Below are positions 7,203 to 19,118 of a DNA stretch of 64,000 nt, piece by piece (position 1 is the stretch's first letter; every line of letters starts with the position of its first letter). The DNA comes from Pseudoramibacter sp. (GTDB lineage: Bacteria > Bacillota > Clostridia > Eubacteriales > Eubacteriaceae). Where the stretch lies: NCBI RefSeq assembly GCF_022484225.1, contig NZ_JAKVLT010000001.1, positions 248,001 through 312,000 of the forward strand. The letters run 5' to 3'. The notes below the pieces were generated by a model, which was given only the letters and a program-made list of their open reading frames with translations, had not been told where the DNA came from and searched no databases. Made by a program: the position numbers and the translations under genes.

Positions 7203-7790
7203 TTGATTCGAATATTTGTTTTTATAGATTAATTCTGAAATCGGGCGCTTCGGCACCTTATAATTTTTCTCTTCGTCCAGATAATAATTCAGACTGCCCT
7301 TTTCATCTAAATCGACAACTTCAGACGTATGGGTCGGATACCCCAGGGCAACGGCTGAATGAATCATCCCAGGATCAGGCACACTCAGCAGATCTGCAAT
7401 GGCTTTGCGGTCGATATTGCCCATGATGCAGCTGCCGACCCCGTGGCTCCAGGCGGCAAGGGTCAGGTTGGAAAGCAGTATGCCCGCGTCGGTGTCGGTC
7501 CACCGGGTCTTTTGGGTGTAAATCAGGACGGCGTACATCACCGGGTGTTCTCCGGGCTTCGGGGTGCCCAGCTCCCGGGGCAGATCCGCCGCAAAATGCA
7601 CGTCCTCGAACATCGCCTCGGTCAGTTTCGGATCCGTCACAAAGATAACCCGGAGCAGCTGAAGATTGCGCGCCGATGACGACAGGCGCACGGCCCGGGC
7701 CATGTCCTGAAGCGCCGTTTCCGGCACCGGCCGGCTTTGATCAAAACGCCGGTAGGTCCGCCGCCCCTTAAGCAACTGCATCACATCCAT
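7200..7790 (-). CDS. Nitroreductase family protein
   Basis: An FMN-dependent oxidoreductase of 196 residues, typical for the nitroreductase fold. The N-terminal KGRRTYRRFD is the usual FMN-binding entry (RRSxRxF), SSSARNLQ corresponds to the APSxxNxQ motif, and GVGSCIMGNID gives the C-terminal FMN contact. The physiological substrate cannot be read from sequence. The start is the ATG at 7790, seven bases after GGGG; the adjacent GTG at 7793 is an alternative. The upstream gene's TGA (7792-7790) overlaps this start, so the two are translationally coupled. Its neighbour is a YjdF-like membrane protein, with no obvious functional link. Confidence 0.85.
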   Translation of the reverse strand: MDVMQLLKGRRTYRRFDQSRPVPETALQDMARAVRLSSSARNLQLLRVIFVTDPKLTEAMFEDVHFAADLPRELGTPKPGEHPVMYAVLIYTQKTRWTDTDAGILLSNLTLAAWSHGVGSCIMGNIDRKAIADLLSVPDPGMIHSAVALGYPTHTSEVVDLDEKGSLNYYLDEEKNYKVPKRPISELIYKNKYSNQ

Positions 7791-8833
7791 CACGTTTCCC
7801 CTTTCTTATCTTCTTTCTTGTCTTCTTTTTTGCTGTCTTCTTCGCTGTCCGGCGCTGCCAGGCGCTTTTGTCTGCGAAGTTCTTTTCTGAATTGCTTAAA
7901 CCGCGCCAGTTCTTTTTCGTGGGCTTCGAGGAAAGCCGCTTCATCTTCTTTTTCCAGTTCGCCGAAAAAGGCTTCGTCTTCTTCGGGCACCACCAGAAGT
8001 TTTTCTGCCATGAGCCGCTGACGCTGGCGCCCCTTCAGGGCAAAATAGCCGATGGTGCAGAAAATCGCCGCGCCGATAAAATTCACGAGGAGATCGCCCA
8101 TGGTGTCGATGAGGCCGATGTCCAGGTAGCCATGAATCGGCAGCACCTTCCCGTTGACCACGGTCTTCGTGATGCCGGAGATCGTCATCACCCGCTGGTG
8201 ATGCCCCGGGTCAAGGGACACGGATTTAATGGTGTGGATCACTGTGTCCTTCTGCATGTCACAGCCGAAAAGATGGTCCATGGTGAATTCAAAAAATTCC
8301 CAGCACACGCCGATGGTCATGGAAAAACAAAAAGACACGATCGAGACAAACACCGGCGACAATTTGAAAATCGTCCGCTTGTCCGCGTTGAGGAGCATCA
8401 CCAAAGAAAAGCCCACTGCCGCGCACACAAAGCCGTTTAAGGTGTGGAGAATGGTGTCCCAGAACGGAATCTTGGTGTAATACTGGTTGACTTCCCCGAG
8501 AATTTCCGCCGCGTAAATAAAAAGATAAATGATGATTTCCAGCGCCTGGGGAATGACCACTTTCAAAGACGCCTGAGCCATCCCCGGCAGAATCATGAGC
8601 AGCAGGGACAGCACGCAGATGGCCACCCCTTCGTAGTTGTGCATCACAAACTGGCGGCACATCGTGAGCATCACGAGCACCCGAAGAATCCACAAAATTT
8701 TCTGGCTGCGGGTGTTGCGGCGGTTCTGTTCGTACAGGGTTTGATTGATTTCCTTCAGCCGCGCTTTGCCCTTCGGGCCGTCTTCCGGATAGGGGTGGCG
8801 CGTTCTCGCATCCCGCTGACGTGGTTTTTTCAA
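7790..8833 (-). CDS. YjdF/DUF2238-like membrane protein
   Basis: A 347-residue polytopic membrane protein of unknown function. After a basic N-terminal tail come about six or seven helices between residues 45 and 265. The segment FWDTILHTLNGFVCAAVGF is characteristic of the YjdF (DUF2238) family. The C-terminus is a long charged cytoplasmic tail, rich in Glu and Lys and ending in KKEDKKEDKK repeats, which is not typical of the family. The start is TTG at 8833, preceded by GGGGGATAAAGG; no in-frame ATG nearby fits better. A TATAAT is present at 8864-8859. The gene overlaps and is coupled to the nitroreductase. Confidence 0.7.
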   Translation of the reverse strand: MKKPRQRDARTRHPYPEDGPKGKARLKEINQTLYEQNRRNTRSQKILWILRVLVMLTMCRQFVMHNYEGVAICVLSLLLMILPGMAQASLKVVIPQALEIIIYLFIYAAEILGEVNQYYTKIPFWDTILHTLNGFVCAAVGFSLVMLLNADKRTIFKLSPVFVSIVSFCFSMTIGVCWEFFEFTMDHLFGCDMQKDTVIHTIKSVSLDPGHHQRVMTISGITKTVVNGKVLPIHGYLDIGLIDTMGDLLVNFIGAAIFCTIGYFALKGRQRQRLMAEKLLVVPEEDEAFFGELEKEDEAAFLEAHEKELARFKQFRKELRRQKRLAAPDSEEDSKKEDKKEDKKGET

Positions 8834-8867
8834 TGCCTTTATCCCCCTTTTTTCTTTTTATTATACA

Positions 8868-8893
8868 ATAAAAAAACCGCCTTTCGGCGGCTC
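8868..8893 (-). terminator. Minus-strand terminator
   Basis: On the minus strand, AGCCGCC-GAAA-GGCGGTT is followed by seven T. It lies about 160 bases beyond the panE-like gene and can end that transcript, or a short one started at 8976. Confidence 0.85.
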
Positions 8894-8970
8894 ATAAGGA
8901 AAAGAAATGAAAAAGACTTGTTAGCAAAATCGGCTCTTAGCCGCAACAACGCCTTTTTCTCGGCAAATTT

Positions 8971-8980
8971 ATTATAGCAC
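8971..8980 (-). promoter_or_regulatory. Extended -10 promoter, minus strand
   Basis: TGCTATAAT (TATAAT at 8976-8971) is a consensus extended -10 in a gene-free stretch. The -35 region is poor. Transcription from here would meet the terminator about 75-100 bases later, giving a short RNA, or read on into the YjdF-like gene. Confidence 0.4.
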
Positions 8981-9054
8981 AGTCCCGGAAAATTACCAGC
9001 ATTTTTAAACACTTTTCATAAAAATGGTTAATTATTTAAATAATTTCTATGATT

Positions 9055-9987
9055 TTATTTTTCTGAAAGCCATCCCCGTTCAGCAAAAACTTCGGCGGCC
9101 TTCTGATACGCCGGCACACGCACACCGTAAGTCTCTGCAAGGCGCAGCATTTCCGCCACGAGGCCGTCCATTTCAGAGCGCCGGCCTGCCATGACATCCC
9201 GCTGCATCGACGTCGTGCTCTTGGGGTCCAGGCTCGCCAAAATTTTTAAATTCCGGTTGATCACCGCCTCGCCGTCCATCTCGACCCCCATGGCTTTCCC
9301 AACGGCGACGACTTCCCGCATCATGTCCACAAGAAAATCCCGCTTTTCGCCGGGATGCCCAAAATCCGCCGAGGTGGCGTCGAAGTACAGCCCCGCTGCC
9401 CCGACGGGCGAAACGTAGCAGAATTTTTCCAGGGCGTCCCGTTCGATCGCGCCGCTCAGGCAGCCTTCGATGCCGCAGGCCTTAAGATCTCCGGCGATAT
9501 CATCGAGCACCGGCCGCTTTTCCTGGCCCTGTCTCGGCCCGAAGACGACCCGGGTGATTTTGCCGAACTGCAGAATCTGCCCGGCTTTTTCTTTTCTGGA
9601 CGCCACGTAAATGCAGCCGTCGATAATATAGAGATCCGGGAGCTTGGCTTGAAGCTTCCGGCCGGTGCCGTAGATGTTCAAGACCGGAATGATGACGGTT
9701 TTATCGTCCGCCGCTTTCTTTAAGATGGGCAGGGCGTCCCCAATGGAATACCATTTAAAGCACACGAAAATCACATCGTAGGGGCCGCCGCAGTGATCTG
9801 CCGTCACGGCCTTGACCGGCGCCGATACGATTTTGCCGTCCCATTTGGTGTGAAGCTTCAGGCCCGCATCCTGAATCGCCTTCAGGTGATCTCCCCGGGC
9901 GATCACCGTCACGTCTTTATGACCCTGGGCGAGTTTGCAGGCGAGGACGCCTCCGGTTCCCCCTGCGCCGACAATTAAATATTTCAT
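9055..9987 (-). CDS. 2-dehydropantoate 2-reductase family protein
   Basis: A 310-residue NAD(P)H-dependent reductase of the ApbA/PanE family, which reduces ketopantoate to pantoate for CoA synthesis. The N-terminus MKYLIVGAGGTGGVLACKL is the Rossmann loop. The C-terminal helical domain carries the family's catalytic lysine region (RDALEKFCYVSPVGA). ASLDPKSTTSMQRDVMAGRRSE matches the conserved PSMxQDxxxGRxTE segment, with a diverged first half. The ATG at 9987 follows AGGAGGTCTGT. Firmicutes often carry several paralogues, so the true substrate may be another 2-oxo acid. It is monocistronic, and no other CoA genes are near. Confidence 0.82.
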   Translation of the reverse strand: MKYLIVGAGGTGGVLACKLAQGHKDVTVIARGDHLKAIQDAGLKLHTKWDGKIVSAPVKAVTADHCGGPYDVIFVCFKWYSIGDALPILKKAADDKTVIIPVLNIYGTGRKLQAKLPDLYIIDGCIYVASRKEKAGQILQFGKITRVVFGPRQGQEKRPVLDDIAGDLKACGIEGCLSGAIERDALEKFCYVSPVGAAGLYFDATSADFGHPGEKRDFLVDMMREVVAVGKAMGVEMDGEAVINRNLKILASLDPKSTTSMQRDVMAGRRSEMDGLVAEMLRLAETYGVRVPAYQKAAEVFAERGWLSEK

Positions 9988-10082
9988 ACAGACCTCCTTT
10001 GTTTTTATTTTATCACAGGTGCACAAGCCCCCTGTTCTATGTTAAAATTGTTTTGAATAAAAAACATAATGGAGGGTGTAAT

Positions 10083-10562
10083 ATGAGCGATCCTGTTGAT
10101 TCCAAATCCAGCCAAAACTTCTTGTCTTTTCTCGAATTTGACGATGCCGCCAAAGAAAAGGACGACGCAGAGTTTTCAAAATCAGACAAGGACGCAAAAG
10201 AAGCGGCGCTCGAAAAAAAACGCCAGATTCTGACCGACGCCTACCTCACCAGCCGCGGTTTAGACCATTTGCGGGAACACGCTGAAGAAGCCCGGGCCGT
10301 CGCCCGGGAAATCGTGGACAGCACCGAAATCAGCCGTCCCAAAAAGAAACACGCCCAGAAAGCGGCTGAACGTGCTCATCTCAAGGCCTGTGTGGAACAG
10401 AACTGGCTCATCATCGAGCAAAATGACACCCTGATCGCGACCCTGAAGCAATTAGATCAGGACCTGCGCACCGCCACCCGATACCTCGGCAACAAGATCA
10501 ACTTAACGATCGAATCTCATGAACCTCAGGAGGTGAACGATGAAAACCATCAAAAACGCTGA
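10083..10562 (+). CDS. Hypothetical charged protein upstream of cysE
   Basis: I do not recognise this 159-residue protein. It is highly charged, with a Lys/Asp/Glu-rich N-terminal half (residues 25-65) and predicted long helices to the end, probably partly coiled coil. There are no membrane segments and no signal peptide. The ATG follows GGAGGG. Its 3' end overlaps the start of the serine acetyltransferase gene by 23 bases, in another frame, and it contains that gene's ribosome binding site. The two are thus co-transcribed and probably coupled. A role in cysteine metabolism is possible from position only. Confidence 0.7.
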   Translation: MSDPVDSKSSQNFLSFLEFDDAAKEKDDAEFSKSDKDAKEAALEKKRQILTDAYLTSRGLDHLREHAEEARAVAREIVDSTEISRPKKKHAQKAAERAHLKACVEQNWLIIEQNDTLIATLKQLDQDLRTATRYLGNKINLTIESHEPQEVNDENHQKR

Positions 10563-11520
10563 AATGGAAGATGAAATCAACCACATCACCAACATGCTCA
10601 TGCTGGACTACAGCGAAAACAAGAAAATCGACCAGCTGCTGCCCTACCAGCATCCGGACAGGGAGATCGTCATGGCGCTGATCCGCCATCTGATGATCCT
10701 CATCTACCCGGGCTATTACCGCAACAAAGTGTATCACGCCTACACCCGGCGCACCAACGTCCAGATGATTTTGGAAGATGTGGTGCACAATCTCATCCAG
10801 CAGATCAAAATGACCCTGCCCTATCTGCCCGAATATCAAAACGCCGGCCACAGTGCCCTGACGAAAAAGGCCAAGGAGCTGACTTTCACGTATTTAAAAC
10901 AGCTTCCTGAAATCCGGGCCTACACCGAAACCGACGTTCAGGCCGCCTACGAAGGCGACCCAGCCGCCTTTAATAAAGACGAAATCATTTTCTCCTACCC
11001 CGGACTCTACGCCACATTGGTCAACCGTCTGGCCCACGGCCTTTACAAACTTAACGTGCCGATTCTGCCTCGGATGATGACGGAACTCGCCCACGGGATT
11101 ACTGGCATCGACATCCACCCCGGCGCGACCATCGGCAAATACTTCTTTATCGACCACGGCACCGGCATCGTCATCGGAGAAACCACGGTCATCGGCGACC
11201 ACGTGAAAATCTACCAGGGGGTCACCCTCGGCGCCCTGTCCACCAAAGGCGGGCAGAGTCTCAAAAACGTCAAGCGCCACCCCACGATTGAAGACAACGT
11301 CACCGTCTATTCCGGCGCGTCGATCCTCGGCGGCGACACGGTCATCGGCGAAGGGAGCGTCATCGGCGGCAGCTGCTTCATCACGACGTCCATTCCGCCC
11401 CACGCCCGGGTGTCGATTAAAAACCAAGAACTGTCCATCGACTACGCCAAAAAGAAAAACGGCCAGTCTTCCGAGCCCAAGGAAATTCCCATGGACGACC
11501 GCTGGTTCTATATGATCTAA
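10540..11520 (+). CDS. cysE: Serine O-acetyltransferase
   Basis: CysE/EpsC transfers acetyl from acetyl-CoA to serine, the first step of cysteine synthesis. The 326-residue protein has a helical N-terminal half, then a left-handed beta-helix of hexapeptide repeats (about 185-290). Motifs are GIDIHPGATIG, DHGTGIVIGET with the catalytic Asp/His pair, GVTLGALS, and KRHPTIEDNV. At 326 residues it resembles the longer serine acetyltransferases rather than the short bacterial form. The ATG follows AGGAGGTGAACG. It is second in a two-gene operon closed by a strong terminator. No cysteine synthase or T-box is visible. Confidence 0.92.
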   Translation: MKTIKNAEMEDEINHITNMLMLDYSENKKIDQLLPYQHPDREIVMALIRHLMILIYPGYYRNKVYHAYTRRTNVQMILEDVVHNLIQQIKMTLPYLPEYQNAGHSALTKKAKELTFTYLKQLPEIRAYTETDVQAAYEGDPAAFNKDEIIFSYPGLYATLVNRLAHGLYKLNVPILPRMMTELAHGITGIDIHPGATIGKYFFIDHGTGIVIGETTVIGDHVKIYQGVTLGALSTKGGQSLKNVKRHPTIEDNVTVYSGASILGGDTVIGEGSVIGGSCFITTSIPPHARVSIKNQELSIDYAKKKNGQSSEPKEIPMDDRWFYMI

Positions 11521-11534
11521 CCTAAAAACCGCTT

Positions 11535-11577
11535 CAAAAAAACCCTTCTTACTGGACATTCAGTAAGAAGGGTTTTT
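11535..11577 (+). terminator. Terminator after cysE
   Basis: AAAAACCCTTCTTACTG pairs with CAGTAAGAAGGGTTTTT, a 17-bp stem with loop GACATT. It serves cysE and, from the other strand, the convergent 5'-nucleotidase-like gene. Confidence 0.93.
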
Positions 11578-11584
11578 GTTTATC

Positions 11585-13288
11585 TTAATATTTTCGCATC
11601 TGCTGGCCGCCTTTTTTCGACCAGCGGGTGTTGCGGATGCCCCTTGCGGCAATGGCGCCGACGATCAAAACCAGGATAAAGATCAAAACACCGTAAGTGA
11701 GCACGCCGATCCGGGAAGGATGGCTGAAATAACGGGTCCATTTTGCCGCTTTAAACATCTTCGGTGTTTTGTGATTCGCCGTTGTGAGATACGCCGCGGA
11801 CAGATCCGAAACGCCCTTTTGTCCAAGCCCGTCGAGATATTGAACGGCGGCCTGGAATCCCAGAAGATTCAGCGTTTTTTTGTGCTGGGCCGAAAGCTTT
11901 ACCGGCATCGCCGCGAGACAGCTCGCCGTGTTTTCATCCGTGATGACGGTGTAAGTCTTCCCGGCGCGCACAGTCTGCCACTTGCCGCCGGTTTTGACTT
12001 CCAACCCGATAATTCTGTTATAGAAGGTCCGAACGGGCGTATAACGATAGCGCAGGCCTGAAAAATAAAGCTGTTTCGCCGGGTTGAGATACCCCGCTGT
12101 GGCGTCGTACTCGCAGATTTCCCGCAGGGTCTGGCCCGTCACTTTGAGTTTCACCAAATGGCCGCTCTGGTTTGCAAACAGCTTCGAAACCGACGACACC
12201 GTCACGGCGCCGATTTTAAGGGGCTGATTCAAACTGGACTCCGACACCATTCCCACGGCATCCTGACCTTGAGCTCTGTACGCATCCGAGACGAGACTGC
12301 CCGTATCGTTGTCTGCCAATTTTTTGAGCCGGTCTTTTTTCGCCGTGAAATCTTTCTGAGTCGTGATGATCTGACGGCCAGGATCGGAAGCCTGTTTGAG
12401 AGCGCTTTCCAGCTGATCGACCTGGCTTTTGAGGGCCCCATCGGATTTGACTTCCCGGTCGATCGCGATTAAGCCGTTGGTCTTCACCTGTTTCTGAGAC
12501 ACGTTATAGTCCATGACGCCGACTTTCCGGCCTTTGGTCCCCGCCGAGACGATCGCGGTCTTGCCCGCAAATACCGGATCATCCGTCGATTCACCGCTTT
12601 TCGCGTCGACGATGACCCCGATGCGGGGCACAAAGCGGGCGATCATTTTGTTTTGCTTTTCAGATAAATCTGACACCGCGACGATCACGTCGCAGTTTTT
12701 TAATTTTTTGACATCGCTGCGCACTTGTTTTAAAATCTCAAGACTGCCGCGTCCCGACGCCGATACCGCCACAACGCCCACTTTGATCTTGCCCTTTGTA
12801 AACACCGCTGTACGCTGGGCCTGCGCCGCCAATTTCCGATTGGTGCCGTCGTACAGCACCGCCGGGGTGTTTCCTTTCTGCGCCTTTAAAGCCTTGAGCT
12901 GCTGAGCGGCGCTTACGACCCGGCTGTCATCAGACAGCAGCGTCACGTCATCGCCCATGGCTTTCGACCACTGCCATGGGTAGCCGTTTTGCCCGTACAC
13001 CGGCGCGTACAGCACATTGTCTCCCAACGTGCCGCCGTCAATGACAATCGTGTTCTGCTTTCGATTGGCCTGAATAAAAGAAGCGATTTTCGCGATGCCG
13101 CCCTGCCCTTTATCTGACGTGATCTGACCGTCCAGGCGCGTCGTGTAAATCAAACGCAGGGTCTTATTCGAAGCTTTTTTGGATTTTGCCGCTGCAGGAC
13201 CGGCAAAAACAACACACAAAGCCATTAAAATCAGGCTGATGATCAAAATTTTTTTATTGATTTTCTGACTTAATTTCAATTCAGACAT
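11585..13288 (-). CDS. Secreted, degenerate 5'-nucleotidase-like protein
   Basis: A 567-residue exported protein with a signal peptide (about 12-34, ending in AAAKS), an ectodomain and a C-terminal anchor helix (about 530-550) with a basic tail. The layout is that of UshA-type metallophosphatase/5'-nucleotidases. The C-terminal substrate domain is recognisable (DNDTGSLVSDAYRAQ; SSLNQPLKIGAVTVSSVSKL; TGQTLREICEY; YFSGLRYRYTP). In the N-terminal metal domain the expected DxH (HTNDxHG) reads IYTTRLDGQI, and GDxxQG reads GGTLGDN, so most dinuclear metal ligands are missing. Catalysis by that domain is unlikely. It may be a binding or scaffolding protein. The ATG follows AAGGAGCC, and a TATAAT at 13323-13318 may serve it. 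Confidence 0.75.
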   Translation of the reverse strand: MSELKLSQKINKKILIISLILMALCVVFAGPAAAKSKKASNKTLRLIYTTRLDGQITSDKGQGGIAKIASFIQANRKQNTIVIDGGTLGDNVLYAPVYGQNGYPWQWSKAMGDDVTLLSDDSRVVSAAQQLKALKAQKGNTPAVLYDGTNRKLAAQAQRTAVFTKGKIKVGVVAVSASGRGSLEILKQVRSDVKKLKNCDVIVAVSDLSEKQNKMIARFVPRIGVIVDAKSGESTDDPVFAGKTAIVSAGTKGRKVGVMDYNVSQKQVKTNGLIAIDREVKSDGALKSQVDQLESALKQASDPGRQIITTQKDFTAKKDRLKKLADNDTGSLVSDAYRAQGQDAVGMVSESSLNQPLKIGAVTVSSVSKLFANQSGHLVKLKVTGQTLREICEYDATAGYLNPAKQLYFSGLRYRYTPVRTFYNRIIGLEVKTGGKWQTVRAGKTYTVITDENTASCLAAMPVKLSAQHKKTLNLLGFQAAVQYLDGLGQKGVSDLSAAYLTTANHKTPKMFKAAKWTRYFSHPSRIGVLTYGVLIFILVLIVGAIAARGIRNTRWSKKGGQQMRKY

Positions 13289-13343
13289 CCCAGGCTCCTT
13301 TGGTTTTTACTGTTCTTATTATATAACAAAATACGGCATAAAA

Positions 13344-13379
13344 ATAAGAGACTTACGTACAAAGTCATAAGTCTCTTAA
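13344..13379 (-). terminator. rRNA operon terminator
   Basis: TAAGAGACTTA pairs with TAAGTCTCTTA and, on the minus strand, is followed by TTTTTA. It lies 18 bases beyond the 5S gene. Confidence 0.85.
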
Positions 13380-13396
13380 AATTACACAATAAAAAA

Positions 13397-13516
13397 GGCC
13401 TCGCAACGATCTATCCTCCCAGGCAGCTGCCCGCCAAGTACTTTCGACGTGAGAGAGCTTAACTTCTGTGTTCGGGATGGGAACAGGTGTGTCCTCTCTG
13501 CTATAGTCACGAAACC
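13397..13516 (-). rRNA. rrf: 5S ribosomal RNA
   Basis: A 120-base segment whose minus strand begins GGTTTCGTGAC and ends GTTGCGAGGCC; these ends pair. Between them lie CCCATCCCGAACACAGAAG and CTGGGAGGATAGA, the conserved 5S loops. It is the last gene of the operon, 73 bases after 23S. The exact ends are by helix pairing and could shift by a few bases. Confidence 0.95.
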
Positions 13517-13589
13517 AATTTTAACTTTTTTTATTCGATTGTTGAGGTCACTCAAAACAACATAGAGATAATCGCGCTTAACACGTTTT

Positions 13590-18135
<4,546 letters not shown>

Positions 18136-18330
18136 AAATTTACTCGAACAGCTTGCGCTGTTTTAAGTTCTATCTGGTTGCTTTGTTTATCCACAGTCTG
18201 CTCTGTGCTTCGATTTAAAGCAGTTCTCACTGCTCCGGAATCTTAAGGTTTTTTGGTTTGTGTTTTTCCAGGTTTTATGGTACTATTCTCTTTTCTATGA
18301 CCTGCCGTCGCTATCAGCGACAACTTCTTT

Positions 18331-18359
18331 ATTTTACCAGCTCATCTCTATCTTGTCAA
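18331..18359 (-). promoter_or_regulatory. rRNA promoter, proximal
   Basis: On the minus strand, TTGACA (18359-18354), 17 bp, TAAAAT (18336-18331). The predicted start is near 18324, about 190 bases before 16S. Confidence 0.85.
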
Positions 18360-18464
18360 GAACTTTTTTAAAGTTTTTTGAAAAGTTTACGTTCGGCCTT
18401 TTTCTTGTCGAAAAAGTGCTTTTGCAGAGCTGATAATTGCTCTCTCTCGATGAGAGCGTAATTA

Positions 18465-18493
18465 ATTATACGCGGTAATAGGTTCGCTGTCAA
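18465..18493 (-). promoter_or_regulatory. rRNA promoter, distal, perfect consensus
   Basis: On the minus strand, TTGACA (18493-18488), 17 bp, TATAAT (18470-18465): both hexamers and the spacing are perfect. An A/T-rich block lies directly upstream. Confidence 0.92.
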
Positions 18494-18547
18494 GTGTTTT
18501 TTGAAATTTATTTTGTTTTTTTATTTTTTGTAAAATTCAAAAGAAAC

Positions 18548-18910
18548 TTAGCGTGTCAGCATCTCAACGGCTTCTTCGATCGTCGGGACAAAGAACACAT
18601 CGTTTCCTTGATTGCTTTCATATATAAAGTCTTTGAGCGGCTTGCTGGTATAATGAGTGAAATCACCGTAAATTGCAAGGCGTCCCCCATAGTTGACATA
18701 CTTTTGCAAAATCTCTCCTGCAAGTCCTGAACTCAGCATAAAGAAATCCTCTGTGATCAGCTTCTTGTCAATGATAATATTCTTCGTGCCTGCCTCATAT
18801 TTTGCGCTCATCAGCACATCTAACGCCGACTGTGCATCTGTTATCACTTTTTCATCGCTTTTGATCACAGCACAAATGATATTGTTGTTTTCGATTTTTT
18901 CAGTGGTCAT
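18548..18910 (-). CDS. DUF4180 domain protein
   Basis: A 120-residue cytoplasmic protein matching the DUF4180 family as I know it: an alpha/beta fold beginning NIICAVIKSDEKVITDAQSA, with NIIIDKKLITEDFFMLSSGL and LAIYGDFTHYTSKPLKDFIY. The function is unknown. The ATG follows TTTGGAGGAAATAAC. Its stop is only about 55 bases upstream of the distal rRNA promoter, on the same strand and with no clear terminator between, so read-through into rRNA is possible. Confidence 0.75.
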   Translation of the reverse strand: MTTEKIENNNIICAVIKSDEKVITDAQSALDVLMSAKYEAGTKNIIIDKKLITEDFFMLSSGLAGEILQKYVNYGGRLAIYGDFTHYTSKPLKDFIYESNQGNDVFFVPTIEEAVEMLTR

Positions 18911-18989
18911 GTTATTTCCTCCAAATTTTTATGCGCTGTGATTATTTATTGTAAATGATATAAGCGATCCCTGCAAGCATTGAAAGCAA

Positions 18990-19030
18990 AAACAGACGGC
19001 ACCCAACTGAAGTTGAATGCCGTCTGTTTG
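18990..19030 (-). terminator. Terminator after the glycosyltransferase
   Basis: On the minus strand, AGACGGCA pairs with TGCCGTCT, with an inner CAACTT/AGTTG hairpin, then GTTTTTG. It lies about 90 bases beyond the GT2 gene. Confidence 0.8.
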
Positions 19031-19118
19031 TTTGCAATTCTGCCTATTTGATGGATTACAGTCTTACGAACGCACTGCCAACACGTACAGCTTTTTCTAT
19101 ATATTATAGAAGATTTTT

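Larger units (their letters stand above)
18136..18547 (-). other. rRNA leader and promoter region, no gene
   Basis: This 412-base AT-rich stretch holds no coding sequence. It contains two consensus rRNA promoters and a leader between them and 16S. Upstream of the distal promoter lies a strongly A/T-rich block (18494-18540) of the kind that acts as an UP element. Confidence 0.8.
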
